Of a stretch of 64,000 nt of DNA, positions 1-8,359 are shown piece by piece. A model generated the notes under the pieces. That model did not search any database. It had not been told where the DNA came from and worked only from the letters and a program-made list of their open reading frames with translations. Both the position numbers and the translations under genes were made by a program. Numbering within the stretch: position 1 is the stretch's first letter; the number at the start of each line of letters is the position of its first letter. Source of the stretch: Sporosarcina sp. FSL K6-3457 (GTDB taxonomy: Bacteria > Bacillota > Bacilli > Bacillales_A > Planococcaceae); contig NZ_JBBOWX010000001.1 of assembly GCF_038007285.1 (NCBI RefSeq), forward strand, positions 1,071,501 through 1,135,500, written 5' to 3'.

Positions 1-832
1 TCCATTTTTAATAAGTGGGTTATTTATTATGTTAACGCCCCAATTAGGTCCATTAGTGTTAGAAAAAACACTGCCTTTAACGCTTGTGGGTCTCTTTGCG
101 GTAGCTTACCGGATTCCTTCTGCTTTATATCAAGTACCGGGGGTGATTGCAGGAGCATTTTACCCTTTGTTATTTAAGAATTATAACCAAGGAAAGCTGG
201 AGGAGCATACACGATTAAATCTTTTGCAAACGAAGATTATGTTCTACATTGGGATGTGTGTGTCTATATCCTTATTCTATTTGGCTGGATACTTGATCCC
301 TGTTTTATTTGGCGATGAATGGAGTTCTGCGGTTCAACCCTTAAAAATTTTGTCCTTCATTATTGTGCTACAAGGATTTAACATCGCCATCGCTGACGGC
401 CTCACAACAAGAGGGTTACAGAACCGTCGGACTTTTGTACAGTTCGCTACAATAACGATTGGTTCAATGTCTCTTTATTATCTGAGTACTAGCCATGCAG
501 TGGTAGGTGCAGCCATTGCGGTGTTAACTATGGAAATTGTCTCTTTCTTGGGCTATATCCTGGCCCATCCAATAAGAAAAATCGTAGTAATCAAGGTTGT
601 CATTCCATATGGCTTCTGCTTTTTCGTAAGTTTTATCCTTTCATACTATTTATTACATCACCATTCATTTGTGGCAATGATTGTAACCATCATCTCGATG
701 TCTGCGATGATTTTCTTCGTAGATAAGTCGATTCAGTCCTTAATTGTAGATTTTATAAAAAAGAAAATGCAACAGGGAACCCGTTATGTAACAAAAGGGA
801 GACAGGGAGAGGATGAAGATATTGCAAATTGA
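1..832 (+). CDS. Polysaccharide flippase, Wzx/MATE-like (3' part only)
   Basis: The reading frame is open from the first bases of the window, so the N-terminal half lies upstream and is missing. About 276 residues are visible, rich in hydrophobic stretches that look like six or seven membrane segments. An internal stretch resembles the polysaccharide-biosynthesis C-terminal domain: a Tyr-rich 'PSALYQVPGVIAGAFYPLLF' helix and a 'PVLFGDEW' loop. Known relatives flip lipid-linked sugar repeat units across the membrane. The next gene starts inside its last 20 bases, so the two are translated as an operon, and the neighbouring polymerase and glycosyltransferases fit surface-polysaccharide export. 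The substrate cannot be read from the sequence. Confidence 0.8.
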   Translation, partial: PFLISGLFIMLTPQLGPLVLEKTLPLTLVGLFAVAYRIPSALYQVPGVIAGAFYPLLFKNYNQGKLEEHTRLNLLQTKIMFYIGMCVSISLFYLAGYLIPVLFGDEWSSAVQPLKILSFIIVLQGFNIAIADGLTTRGLQNRRTFVQFATITIGSMSLYYLSTSHAVVGAAIAVLTMEIVSFLGYILAHPIRKIVVIKVVIPYGFCFFVSFILSYYLLHHHSFVAMIVTIISMSAMIFFVDKSIQSLIVDFIKKKMQQGTRYVTKGRQGEDEDIAN

Positions 833-2033
833 TAAAACCATATCTACATGGCCCGTCTTCCTCTTGTTACTTTTTGTTACGCTTAGTAAATATAATTTAT
901 ATATTGGTTTTTCATTAAAAATATATATGATCTTTCTGGCTATTATTCTATGTGTTTATTTTAGAGAATTTTACTTTCGTTCTCTTTATCATTATGAAAT
1001 TTTACTACTTTTGTTTTATTTTACTTATTGTATAAGCGGTGCTTTTTCACTGTACCCAGAATCAAGCATTCGAGTCATACTAGGCGTGATTCTTGTCCTT
1101 GGTTGCTATTTCATCATGAGATTTATAGTTGAGCAAACCTCGATTTCTACCATTGAAACTTCCATTGCTACTGTTGGGATTATTTTCAACGCTGTTAGTC
1201 TGTTATTGTACATAATTGGTTTAAAGGTGACAGGGGGAACATCGGTAGGCGTAGAGATTATTTCTTATGGATTATTAGTAGATCGAGATTACCCAAGACT
1301 AATTGGATTACTTGAGGATCCAAATATCTTTATTTTTTATAATACAATATTTTTTTCCTTTTATTTAACAAATTTAAAGGGAGTTAAGCATTCAGTTGGA
1401 TTCATCTTATGTGTAATTACCTCTCTTCTCACTTTTTCAAGAGGTGGAATTGTTGCACTCCTCCTCGTTGTTATATTGTACATGGTTTTAGCTAACTTTT
1501 CGAAAAAACTAAAAATGATAGCAGCTTCTTTCTTATGCCTCCTCGTTCTGTATATTGCAGGCTCTTTCAGTCAATTAGATGTAAATCAAATCATTACTAG
1601 CCGTATTACCGATTTTTCTACCGATGGAGGAAGTGGTCGATTTGAATTATGGGGTCAGGCCTTACAATATTTTATGTCACATCCGCTGTTTGGAATTGGT
1701 GCATTCAATTTTTCTGATTACTATGAGTTTGACCATAATATAAAACTATATGTTCACAATACGTATTTGGAGGTTTTGGTGGAGTCAGGAATAATAGGTT
1801 TTGTTTTTTACTTTCATTTCCTGCTTTTTTTAATTATTACTCTACTCAAGACTCGATTGCATATCAAAAAACCATACATTGTTCTTACACTTTTCGCTTT
1901 TTTATTACAGATGGTTTCCCTATCTCTTATGATTAATGAAGCTTTTTTTGTATTTCTTGCACTGGCTTTGAAATATATTTCTGTATTTGAAAGAAAAGGA
2001 GCTGAATCTTATGAAACACAGCCAAAAGGATAG
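813..2033 (+). CDS. O-antigen ligase/polymerase family membrane protein (Wzy-like)
   Basis: 406 residues with about ten hydrophobic segments. The C-terminal half carries the Wzy_C-type pattern: 'GSGRFELW' near residue 275, then 'HPLFGIGAFNF' and 'VHNTYLEVLVESGIIGF' near 300-330, which form the periplasm-facing loop of O-antigen ligases and Wzy polymerases. Such proteins join sugar repeat units or transfer polymer at the outer face of the membrane. The ATG overlaps the end of the flippase gene by 20 bases and sits behind purine-rich AGGGAGAGG. Ligase and polymerase cannot be told apart by sequence. In a Gram-positive with a flippase next door, polymerase for a capsule or exopolysaccharide is the more likely role (inference). 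Confidence 0.8.
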   Translation: MKILQIDKTISTWPVFLLLLFVTLSKYNLYIGFSLKIYMIFLAIILCVYFREFYFRSLYHYEILLLLFYFTYCISGAFSLYPESSIRVILGVILVLGCYFIMRFIVEQTSISTIETSIATVGIIFNAVSLLLYIIGLKVTGGTSVGVEIISYGLLVDRDYPRLIGLLEDPNIFIFYNTIFFSFYLTNLKGVKHSVGFILCVITSLLTFSRGGIVALLLVVILYMVLANFSKKLKMIAASFLCLLVLYIAGSFSQLDVNQIITSRITDFSTDGGSGRFELWGQALQYFMSHPLFGIGAFNFSDYYEFDHNIKLYVHNTYLEVLVESGIIGFVFYFHFLLFLIITLLKTRLHIKKPYIVLTLFAFLLQMVSLSLMINEAFFVFLALALKYISVFERKGAESYETQPKG

Positions 2034-2790
2034 TGGTCCATTGATTTCCATTATTACTCCTTCGTATAACAGTACGGCTTTTATAAAAGAAACCATTGAA
2101 TCCGTCCTAGCACAATCCTATTCTCATTGGGAAATGATCATTGTTGACGATCAGTCAAAGGATGACTCAGTCCATTTAATTAAACAATATGTAGAAGGTG
2201 ATCCGCGGATTCAATTGATTTGCTTAACCGAGAATGTTGGTGCTGCTGAGGCTAGAAACATTGCGATCAGAAGGGCAAAAGGAGATTACATAGCCTTTCT
2301 TGATAGTGATGATGTATGGTTACCTACTAAATTAGAAGAGCAAGTTACTTTTATGCAAAAGGGAAATATTTCTTTTTCATTTACTTCCTATTCTTTGATT
2401 AGTGAGGAAGGAGATCATATGGGGATAGAAGTAACGGCACCTGAAATTGTGGACTATAAGTATCTGATTGGAAATACAACAATTGGCTGTTTAACAGTGA
2501 TGTTAGATAGGCAGCAAATTAAACAAATAGAAATGCCTATTATTCAACCTGAAGACACGGCTTTATGGTTGGTGTTACTAAAACAAGGGCATCAAGCATA
2601 TGGCTTACAAAAGGTTTTGTCCAATTATCGTATTGTTAGTAACTCCACATCAAGGAATAAATTAAAGGCTGCCTATCGATATTGGAAGCTCTTACGACAT
2701 CAAGAGAAGTTAAATTTGGTAAAAGTAAACTTTTACTTCGGTAAATATGCGTATCATGCGTACAGGAAAAACAGATTAAAATCGAGCTAA
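2011..2790 (+). CDS. Glycosyltransferase family 2
   Basis: 259 residues from ATG 2011, chosen because AAAGGAG (1995-2001) lies nine bases upstream; an in-frame TTG at 1987 has no such site. The GT-A fold is clear: 'PLISIITPSYNS' at the N-terminus, 'QSYSHWEMIIVDDQSKDDS' with the nucleotide-sugar aspartates, and 'GDYIAFLDSDDVWLP' near residue 95 carrying the metal-binding DXD-like motif. The family transfers a sugar from a nucleotide donor to a growing lipid-linked oligosaccharide on the cytoplasmic face. It overlaps the end of the ligase/polymerase gene, in keeping with an operon. Donor and acceptor are not predictable from what is visible. Confidence 0.87.
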   Translation: MKHSQKDSGPLISIITPSYNSTAFIKETIESVLAQSYSHWEMIIVDDQSKDDSVHLIKQYVEGDPRIQLICLTENVGAAEARNIAIRRAKGDYIAFLDSDDVWLPTKLEEQVTFMQKGNISFSFTSYSLISEEGDHMGIEVTAPEIVDYKYLIGNTTIGCLTVMLDRQQIKQIEMPIIQPEDTALWLVLLKQGHQAYGLQKVLSNYRIVSNSTSRNKLKAAYRYWKLLRHQEKLNLVKVNFYFGKYAYHAYRKNRLKSS

Positions 2791-2818
2791 CGGATGACCG
2801 AATGGAGGTGAATAAGGA

Positions 2819-3868
2819 ATGCACAATGTTCTACTGTTAACTGACAAACTCATAACGGGTGGTGCTGAGATGTATTTTTGTAAATTAGAAAATCATCTGA
2901 AGGCTGCAAATATGACGTTTTATTCAGCAGCTGCACCAGGTGAAATGTACAATGAAATTCATCATAAAACGAACTTTATTTCTCTGAGCTTAAAAAATCA
3001 TCTCACTAATCTTAAGACACTGAGTAGACAAGTCATTCAAAAGGACATTCGTATCATTCATGCAAATAGTTTAAGGATGCTGCTCTATTCCATCGTAGTA
3101 AGGAAAATTACCAAAAGGGACATGAAGCTGGTCTATACCAAACACAATGTAACGGTACTTGAAAAAAGGGTCCCCCTCCTATTTAAAACGGTAGTAAATC
3201 GGTATGTCCATCAGGTTATCGCGGTTAGTAATTTTGAAAAAGGGAACTTATTACGACTTGGTGTAAGGAATGAGCTAATCCAAACGATTTATAATGGAGT
3301 TGATATAAAACAATTTTCATTTCAGCCATTGCAAGCTCAGAAAACATTTAATGTCGGAATCTTAGCACGTTTATCTAAAGAAAAAAATCATGTATTATTT
3401 TTAAACATTGCTAATGAATTAAGAGATATGGAACAAGTTGTTTTTCATATTGCAGGGGATGGACCTGAGAGGGAATTTGTTGAAAAAGAAATCAAAAACT
3501 TGCAGTTACATCACAAAATAAATGTTTTAGGCCAGGTTTCTAATCCATATGAGTTTATTTGCAGCATGGACTTGTTGCTTCTAACATCCTTTAGAGAAGT
3601 CTTCCCAATGGTCATCCTTGAAGCAATGGCTACAGGAACGCCAATTGTGTCTGTAGATGTTGGTGGCATTAAAGAAGCGATTGTGGATTATGAAACAGGG
3701 ATTCTTATACGGCATCATTCGGAAAGAGAGTTTGCGGAAAAAATAAAGTTGCTTCATGATAATGAGGATTTAAGACGAGGCTTGATAGGTGCAGCAAGAA
3801 AAAAAGTGGAGGAAAGGTTTACTCTTTCAACGATGATTCATTCTACGCTGGAAGCTTACAGATGTTAA
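2819..3868 (+). CDS. Glycosyltransferase family 4 (GT-B)
   Basis: 349 residues starting at ATG 2819 behind GGAGGTG. The N-terminal acceptor domain begins with the 'GGAEMYF' loop typical of GT4 enzymes. The C-terminal donor domain (from about residue 175) has 'GILARLSKEKNHVLFLN', 'FHIAGDGPERE' and the nucleotide-sugar motif 'SFREVFPMVILEAMATGTPIV', where the two acidic residues of the EX7E pattern are visible. Members are retaining glycosyltransferases of capsule and exopolysaccharide pathways. It follows the GT2 gene by 28 bases and is probably co-transcribed with it. Sugar specificity is unknown. Confidence 0.88.
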   Translation: MHNVLLLTDKLITGGAEMYFCKLENHLKAANMTFYSAAAPGEMYNEIHHKTNFISLSLKNHLTNLKTLSRQVIQKDIRIIHANSLRMLLYSIVVRKITKRDMKLVYTKHNVTVLEKRVPLLFKTVVNRYVHQVIAVSNFEKGNLLRLGVRNELIQTIYNGVDIKQFSFQPLQAQKTFNVGILARLSKEKNHVLFLNIANELRDMEQVVFHIAGDGPEREFVEKEIKNLQLHHKINVLGQVSNPYEFICSMDLLLLTSFREVFPMVILEAMATGTPIVSVDVGGIKEAIVDYETGILIRHHSEREFAEKIKLLHDNEDLRRGLIGAARKKVEERFTLSTMIHSTLEAYRC

Positions 3869-3954
3869 AAAATAGAGGCTTCATTTTTTAAAACCTATGT
3901 ATCCTTTAAAAAAAAGCATAAACTATAACACACCACTGGAAGGAGTGTTATAAA

Positions 3955-5367
3955 ATGACGGATTCTAAAGACTGCCAAAAAAGAGATGTGATAAACATTG
4001 ATTGTTTTGGGGCTGACCCCAATTTAGCAGACAATTCACCAGCCATTCAACAAGCGATTGATAATTGTATAGCTAATAATTATTCTAAAGTAGTAATTAC
4101 GGGGAAGAAGCAATATATGCTTGCATCACCCATTGTCGTTAAATCTCATGTAAGCCTAGAAATCGATGCCACTGTGACGTTAATCGTCAAAGGGAATTTT
4201 CAAGTGTTTGAGCTCGAAAAAGATGCTTCAATCTCGGGTGGAACAATTGAAATTGTAGATAATAGCTTTAATTCAACCGTTATTTTCCTTTCGGGCGCTC
4301 AACAAATCGAGAATCATAATTATACTTCCCTATCTAATCTAAATATACTAAACCGAACTACAACATATCAGGGGATAGCCATTCAATTATACTGTAAAAA
4401 AGCATGGGAGTTCATTAGCTTCTTTAGGATGAACGCCATACAAATCACGAACTTTCATACGGCTCTTTATCTTAAAACAGAAAAACTTCAAAATAAAAAT
4501 ACGCCGAGTTGGATTAATGCTAACTCTTTCAATTCCATTTTTATAGATGGTTGTCAGTATGGTATAGAGATTGATGGAAATAGTGATTTACCTTACGAAA
4601 TTTCCGGAAACACGTTTACTGGCCTCCAAATTCAATGCCGAAAACAAACAAAAAAGGTAATCCGATGTGCTGGCGCCTACAATGTGTTTGAGGGAGTTAT
4701 ATGGGATACATTCCGTATGGATAATCCTCCAGTTGTTGTTGAATTCTCGTCCACTTCCCACCATAATTACCTAAACTCAAATCAAGTAGCTCCATTTATT
4801 CTTGATCTTGGGCTTTACAATCAGTGCACGTCCTCTCATGAAGAATCCCTACACGTATATCCTCCGCTTGCACTAGGGAAAGCACATTTGGTTGGGAACC
4901 AAGATGATGTCTTAGTGAATGCACCTGTCCGGTATACCGTACGTCAACTTGCAGGAAAAGCCCCATATGGAGGAAATATTAATAATTGTTTTAACTTACT
5001 AGATGAGCAAAGTGTGAATTACTTGGATGTACCTAGTACTCAGCCGATTGTCATTGAATTGGACCTGTCAAATCAGCCTATACAATCGCTGAATTGCTTG
5101 GGTATCTATTTTGGATGGGGGGAAAGTCCAAGTAGAATATTGATTGAATATCAACAGAGCTTAAATGGACCATGGAAAGTGGCGAAGGATGTTCAATTTA
5201 ACGTTGGAAATACTGTACTATCAGAGGTAAGAGCGGCTACGTTGTATAAAGTGAAGCTAACGCTAAGCGGATGGTCACAAGAGCATAAGCGATTTCGTAT
5301 TAATCGGATATTCGCAAAATCTTCGTTACAACATGGTGCCTCTTGGTTGCCTAACTACAGGTGGTAA
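3955..5367 (+). CDS. Right-handed beta-helix (pectate-lyase-3-like) protein, C-terminus frameshifted
   Basis: 470 residues from ATG 3955 behind GGAAGGAGTG. The N-terminus has the pectate-lyase-3 / tailspike entry pattern: 'INIDCFGADPNLADNSPAIQQAID' by position (residues 13-36), followed by Asn-rich coils that should form a parallel beta-helix. There is no signal peptide. Such proteins occur in polysaccharide clusters as lyases or epimerases, and in phage tails as sugar-binding spikes. The reading frame ends at TAA 5365 after 'SWLPNYRW', but sequence continuing the protein lies in the +1 frame directly after, so this gene is probably a frameshifted version of a longer protein of about 510 residues. 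The enzymatic role is not known. Confidence 0.7.
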   Translation: MTDSKDCQKRDVINIDCFGADPNLADNSPAIQQAIDNCIANNYSKVVITGKKQYMLASPIVVKSHVSLEIDATVTLIVKGNFQVFELEKDASISGGTIEIVDNSFNSTVIFLSGAQQIENHNYTSLSNLNILNRTTTYQGIAIQLYCKKAWEFISFFRMNAIQITNFHTALYLKTEKLQNKNTPSWINANSFNSIFIDGCQYGIEIDGNSDLPYEISGNTFTGLQIQCRKQTKKVIRCAGAYNVFEGVIWDTFRMDNPPVVVEFSSTSHHNYLNSNQVAPFILDLGLYNQCTSSHEESLHVYPPLALGKAHLVGNQDDVLVNAPVRYTVRQLAGKAPYGGNINNCFNLLDEQSVNYLDVPSTQPIVIELDLSNQPIQSLNCLGIYFGWGESPSRILIEYQQSLNGPWKVAKDVQFNVGNTVLSEVRAATLYKVKLTLSGWSQEHKRFRINRIFAKSSLQHGASWLPNYRW

Positions 5368-5485
5368 ATTGTACGGGGACTTAGAGCTACAAAAAGGGAA
5401 TGCTGTAACGTTAGTTTCTCCGAACGGAACCAAATGGAAAGTAAGTATTAATGATCAAGGACAGATCAGTACTTCAAAAATTTAA
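5354..5485 (+). pseudogene. Frameshifted C-terminal tail of the beta-helix protein
   Basis: Moving one base forward after 'WLP' (extra A at about 5353) gives an open frame to TAA 5483-5485 that reads TTGGKLYGDLELQ..., then 'VTLVSPNGTKWKVSINDQGQ'. This resembles the short tail module (GG-x-LYGDL ... VSPNGT) that ends several tailspike-like proteins of Bacillus and its phages (from memory). It has no start codon or ribosome site of its own. The simplest reading is a one-base insertion in the parent gene or a sequencing error. Confidence 0.6.
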
Positions 5486-5580
5486 AATCATAGACAATGG
5501 ATTGTTCGTGACGTTGTTGTCGGAACGGGAAGTAAAAAATATCTATTAACAGCGAGGTAATGATGAAAGGAGTAATATCA

Positions 5581-6468
5581 TTGGCTAACATCAAAAAAGT
5601 AATCATTCCAGCAGCAGGTTTAGGAACGCGTTTTTTACCCGCTACAAAAGCAATGCCAAAAGAAATGCTGCCGATTGTTGATAAACCGACGATTCAATAT
5701 ATCGTAGAAGAAGCAATTGCAGCAGGTATTGAGGATATTATCATTGTTACCGGTAAAGGCAAACGAGCGATTGAAGATCATTTCGATAATGCATTTGAGC
5801 TGGAGGCAAATCTTATAAAAAAAGAGAAGTTCGAGCTACTCGAGAAGGTATTGGAATCAGCTTCAGTGGACATTCATTATATTCGTCAGAAAGAACCACT
5901 AGGATTAGGACATGCGATATGGTGTGCACGAAAATTTATAGGCAATGAACCATTTGGGGTTATGCTTGGGGATGATATTGTTAGAAGTGAAACACCAGCA
6001 CTGAAGCAATTAATAGAGCAATATGAAAAAACGGGTTCGAGTGTCATAGGTGTGGAAGAGGTTCATGCTGATAACATTCATAAGTATGGGGTTATCGATG
6101 CTTTTCCGGTAGACAAAAACTTATTGCAAATAAGAAACCTTATAGAGAAGCCATCTAAGGAAAATGCCCCATCGAATTTGGCGATTATCGGTCGGTATAT
6201 ATTAACACCAGAAGTGTTTTCTATTCTAGAGGAGAAGAAAATAGGTAAAGGTGGAGAAATCCAGCTTACGGATGCTCTTCAAAGGCTGAAGGCCATTCAA
6301 GATATCTATGCATATAAATTTGAAGGAAAAAGATATGATGTTGGTGAACAATTAGGATTTATCGAAACAACTTTGGCCTTTGCGCTTGAAAGACCAGAGT
6401 TGAAAGCCGGAGTTCTGGGATTGATGGAGAATTTTATTATGGAGAAAGAATATATAGCCATCCGATGA
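5581..6468 (+). CDS. galU: UTP-glucose-1-phosphate uridylyltransferase
   Basis: Makes UDP-glucose from UTP and glucose-1-phosphate, the donor for surface glycans and glucolipids. The nucleotide-binding signature [17 protein letters not shown] is at the N-terminus, followed by '[15 protein letters not shown]', the sugar-site 'MLGDDIV' near residue 135 and '[21 protein letters not shown]' spread over residues 200-220. TTG 5581 is chosen because AAAGGAG (5566-5572) sits eight bases before it and the protein then matches the family start; ATG 5560/5563 would add seven residues but has poor spacing. It is 295 residues, close to B. subtilis GtaB, and closes the polysaccharide cluster. Confidence 0.92.
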   Translation: MANIKKVIIPAAGLGTRFLPATKAMPKEMLPIVDKPTIQYIVEEAIAAGIEDIIIVTGKGKRAIEDHFDNAFELEANLIKKEKFELLEKVLESASVDIHYIRQKEPLGLGHAIWCARKFIGNEPFGVMLGDDIVRSETPALKQLIEQYEKTGSSVIGVEEVHADNIHKYGVIDAFPVDKNLLQIRNLIEKPSKENAPSNLAIIGRYILTPEVFSILEEKKIGKGGEIQLTDALQRLKAIQDIYAYKFEGKRYDVGEQLGFIETTLAFALERPELKAGVLGLMENFIMEKEYIAIR

Positions 6469-6503
6469 AATCGACACAAAAAACCATTGATTGTAGAAAT
6501 ATA

Positions 6504-6581
6504 AAAATGCTAGGGGACAGTTACCACTATAAATCGTGTCCTTCGAATTGTAGCAGTAGCTGGCCCCCTGAAAGGCATTTT
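6504..6581. terminator. Long imperfect hairpin between convergent genes
   Basis: The gap between galU (+) and the BCCT gene (-) holds AAAATGC...AGGGG.CAG pairing with CTG..CCCCT...GCATTTT, with a loop of about 40 bases. Read on the minus strand it ends in a T-rich stretch, so it could end transcription of the transporter gene and perhaps of both. The stem has bulges, so the call is tentative. Confidence 0.35.
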
Positions 6582-6603
6582 CGCTTCATGCAGTATATGA
6601 TCA

Positions 6604-8115
6604 TCATTTCTTTTTCGGATATGGCCTCACCATTAACCCCATCTCTTTGCGCTCCTTATTGAGTTCCTTATAAAGTGAAACCATCATACCGATGATAACA
6701 AAGGAAAAAGGCAACGCAGCAATAATCAATGCATTTTGTAGGGCGGTCAATCCGTTGGCTGATAGCAGAATGATGGCAATGGCCGCTTGTGCAATTCCCC
6801 ATGTCAACTTGACGACATTAGGTGGTTGAAGTGATCCGTATGTTGTCTGCATACCAAGAACAAATGTTGCTGAGTCCGCCGATGTGATGAAAAAGATGGC
6901 GATGAGCAGAATAGCGATAATCGATAGAAACATGGACATTGGCAATTCATGAAAAACTGCGAAGAGCGTTTCTTCAGTCGATAGTGGGGTCAAATCCACA
7001 CCTTTGATTTGCACATCCATTGCAGTAGCACCGAAAACAGAGAACCAGAAAAAGCTAAGTAATGTCGGTAATAACAGGACGCCTGTCAGGAATTCACGTA
7101 TCGTTCGTCCGCGCGATACACGGGCGATGAATATGCCAACAAATGGTGACCATGAAATCCACCATGCCCAGTAGAAAATCGTCCACGTATTAATCCAAGC
7201 CCGGTCACTGTCATCGAGCGGTGCAGCACGGAAGCTCATGCGTGGTAAGTTTTGAAAGTATGAGCCGATGGTGTCGGTAAATGTATCAAAAATTAACAGG
7301 GTAGGTCCGAGAATAATGACAAAAATGAGCAGTATTGCCGCAAGTACCATATTGGCGTTGGACAAATATTTAATTCCCTTACTGATACCTGACCATGCCG
7401 AAGCGATAAAGAGAATAGTGACGACGATAATAATGACAAATTGAACAGGAAAACTAATGGGTAAATCGAATAGATAAGAGAGCCCGCCATTGATTTGAAT
7501 GGCGCCAAAACCGAGTGTTGTGGCAACACCTATGACTGTCGCGAAAACGGCAAGTACATTGACGATTGTGCCGGGTGTCCCATTCATACGGTTACCGAAT
7601 ATTGGTTTTAACGTTGCAGATATCAATCCTGGCTCGCCTTTCCGGAATTGGAAATAGGCCAGTGACATGGCAACGATTGCGTAAATGGCCCATGCATGAA
7701 TGCCCCAATGGAAAAAGGTATAACGCATGGATTCTCGAAAAGCAGCATCCGTACCCGGTTGTTCTGTTGCAGGATTTATCGCAAAGTGCGATAGTGGTTC
7801 TGCGGCGCCCCAGAAGACGAGACCGATTCCCATCCCGGTTGAAAACAGCATCGCAAACCAGCTCATCCGAGAATACTCTGGTTTTTCATTCGGCTTACCG
7901 AGTGTGATTTGTCCCATGGGGCTGACGATAAAGAACAGACAGAACAGCACGATGGCTGTGACGAAAAGTAAATAATACCAACCGAATGCCGATGTGATAA
8001 AGTCTTTCATAGCAGTGGTCACAGCTTCGAAGCTTTCGGGTGCTAGCGCGCCATACAAAACGGCTATGAAAACAAGTCCAAGCGTAATCCAGAATACATT
8101 TGAGGTTTTTTTCAT
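6604..8115 (-). CDS. opuD: BCCT-family glycine betaine/choline-type transporter
   Basis: 503 residues and about twelve membrane segments. Family signatures are clear: '[18 protein letters not shown]' (residues ~95-112), '[14 protein letters not shown]', and the Trp-rich '[20 protein letters not shown]' around residue 315 followed by 'RGRTIREF', which line the betaine site. BCCT carriers import betaine, choline or carnitine with Na+ as compatible solutes during osmotic stress. OpuD of B. subtilis is the closest remembered relative, but the substrate itself is inferred. It stands alone, convergent with galU. ATG at 8115 follows AGGTG on the minus strand. Confidence 0.85.
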   Translation of the reverse strand: MKKTSNVFWITLGLVFIAVLYGALAPESFEAVTTAMKDFITSAFGWYYLLFVTAIVLFCLFFIVSPMGQITLGKPNEKPEYSRMSWFAMLFSTGMGIGLVFWGAAEPLSHFAINPATEQPGTDAAFRESMRYTFFHWGIHAWAIYAIVAMSLAYFQFRKGEPGLISATLKPIFGNRMNGTPGTIVNVLAVFATVIGVATTLGFGAIQINGGLSYLFDLPISFPVQFVIIIVVTILFIASAWSGISKGIKYLSNANMVLAAILLIFVIILGPTLLIFDTFTDTIGSYFQNLPRMSFRAAPLDDSDRAWINTWTIFYWAWWISWSPFVGIFIARVSRGRTIREFLTGVLLLPTLLSFFWFSVFGATAMDVQIKGVDLTPLSTEETLFAVFHELPMSMFLSIIAILLIAIFFITSADSATFVLGMQTTYGSLQPPNVVKLTWGIAQAAIAIILLSANGLTALQNALIIAALPFSFVIIGMMVSLYKELNKERKEMGLMVRPYPKKK

Positions 8116-8227
8116 CTAATCACCTATATTTCCTATGTGATAGTGATGCATGTTGTACAGAGTAATCTTGTCCATTATTTGTTATAGGTATGCATAGAAA
8201 TCTACTACGATTCATTCTTTGTCGATA

Positions 8228-8273
8228 AATAAAAAAGCAATTCCACTTCTAAATGAGGGAATTGCTTTTTTGT
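8228..8273 (-). terminator. Intrinsic terminator
   Basis: AAAAAAGCAATTCC and GGGAATTGCTTTTTT form a 14-base stem with a 12-base loop and T-tracts in both directions. On the minus strand it lies between the repeat-protein gene and the BCCT gene, so it separates the two transcription units. Confidence 0.8.
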
Positions 8274-8315
8274 TTGCTTAGAAAACTGTACAATCTCGTA
8301 CTGTGGATAAGTTAC

Positions 8316-8358
8316 GACGTAGAGATTTAGCGTCTAGGCTCCAGCGCTTTTGTTCTCT
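8316..8358. repeat. Possible remnant of a Bacillaceae 'CTCCAGCGC' intergenic repeat
   Basis: GCGTCTAGGCTCCAGCGC resembles a scattered intergenic repeat of Bacillales genomes with a 'TCTAGCTCCAGCGCCTAG' core (recalled, not searched). Similar pieces are at 21040-21085, 49486-49510 and 54893-54930. Nothing else is recognised in the 244-base gap apart from the terminator. Confidence 0.35.
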
Positions 8359-8359
8359 A

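Noticed and set aside
1..6468. Prophage origin of the beta-helix protein region
   Set aside because: The tail-like protein is the only phage-like feature; neighbours are all polysaccharide genes and no integrase, capsid or lysis genes are present.
6465..6662. 65-codon open frame on the plus strand after galU
   Set aside because: No ribosome site, crosses the hairpin region and runs into the antisense of the BCCT gene; composition does not look coding.
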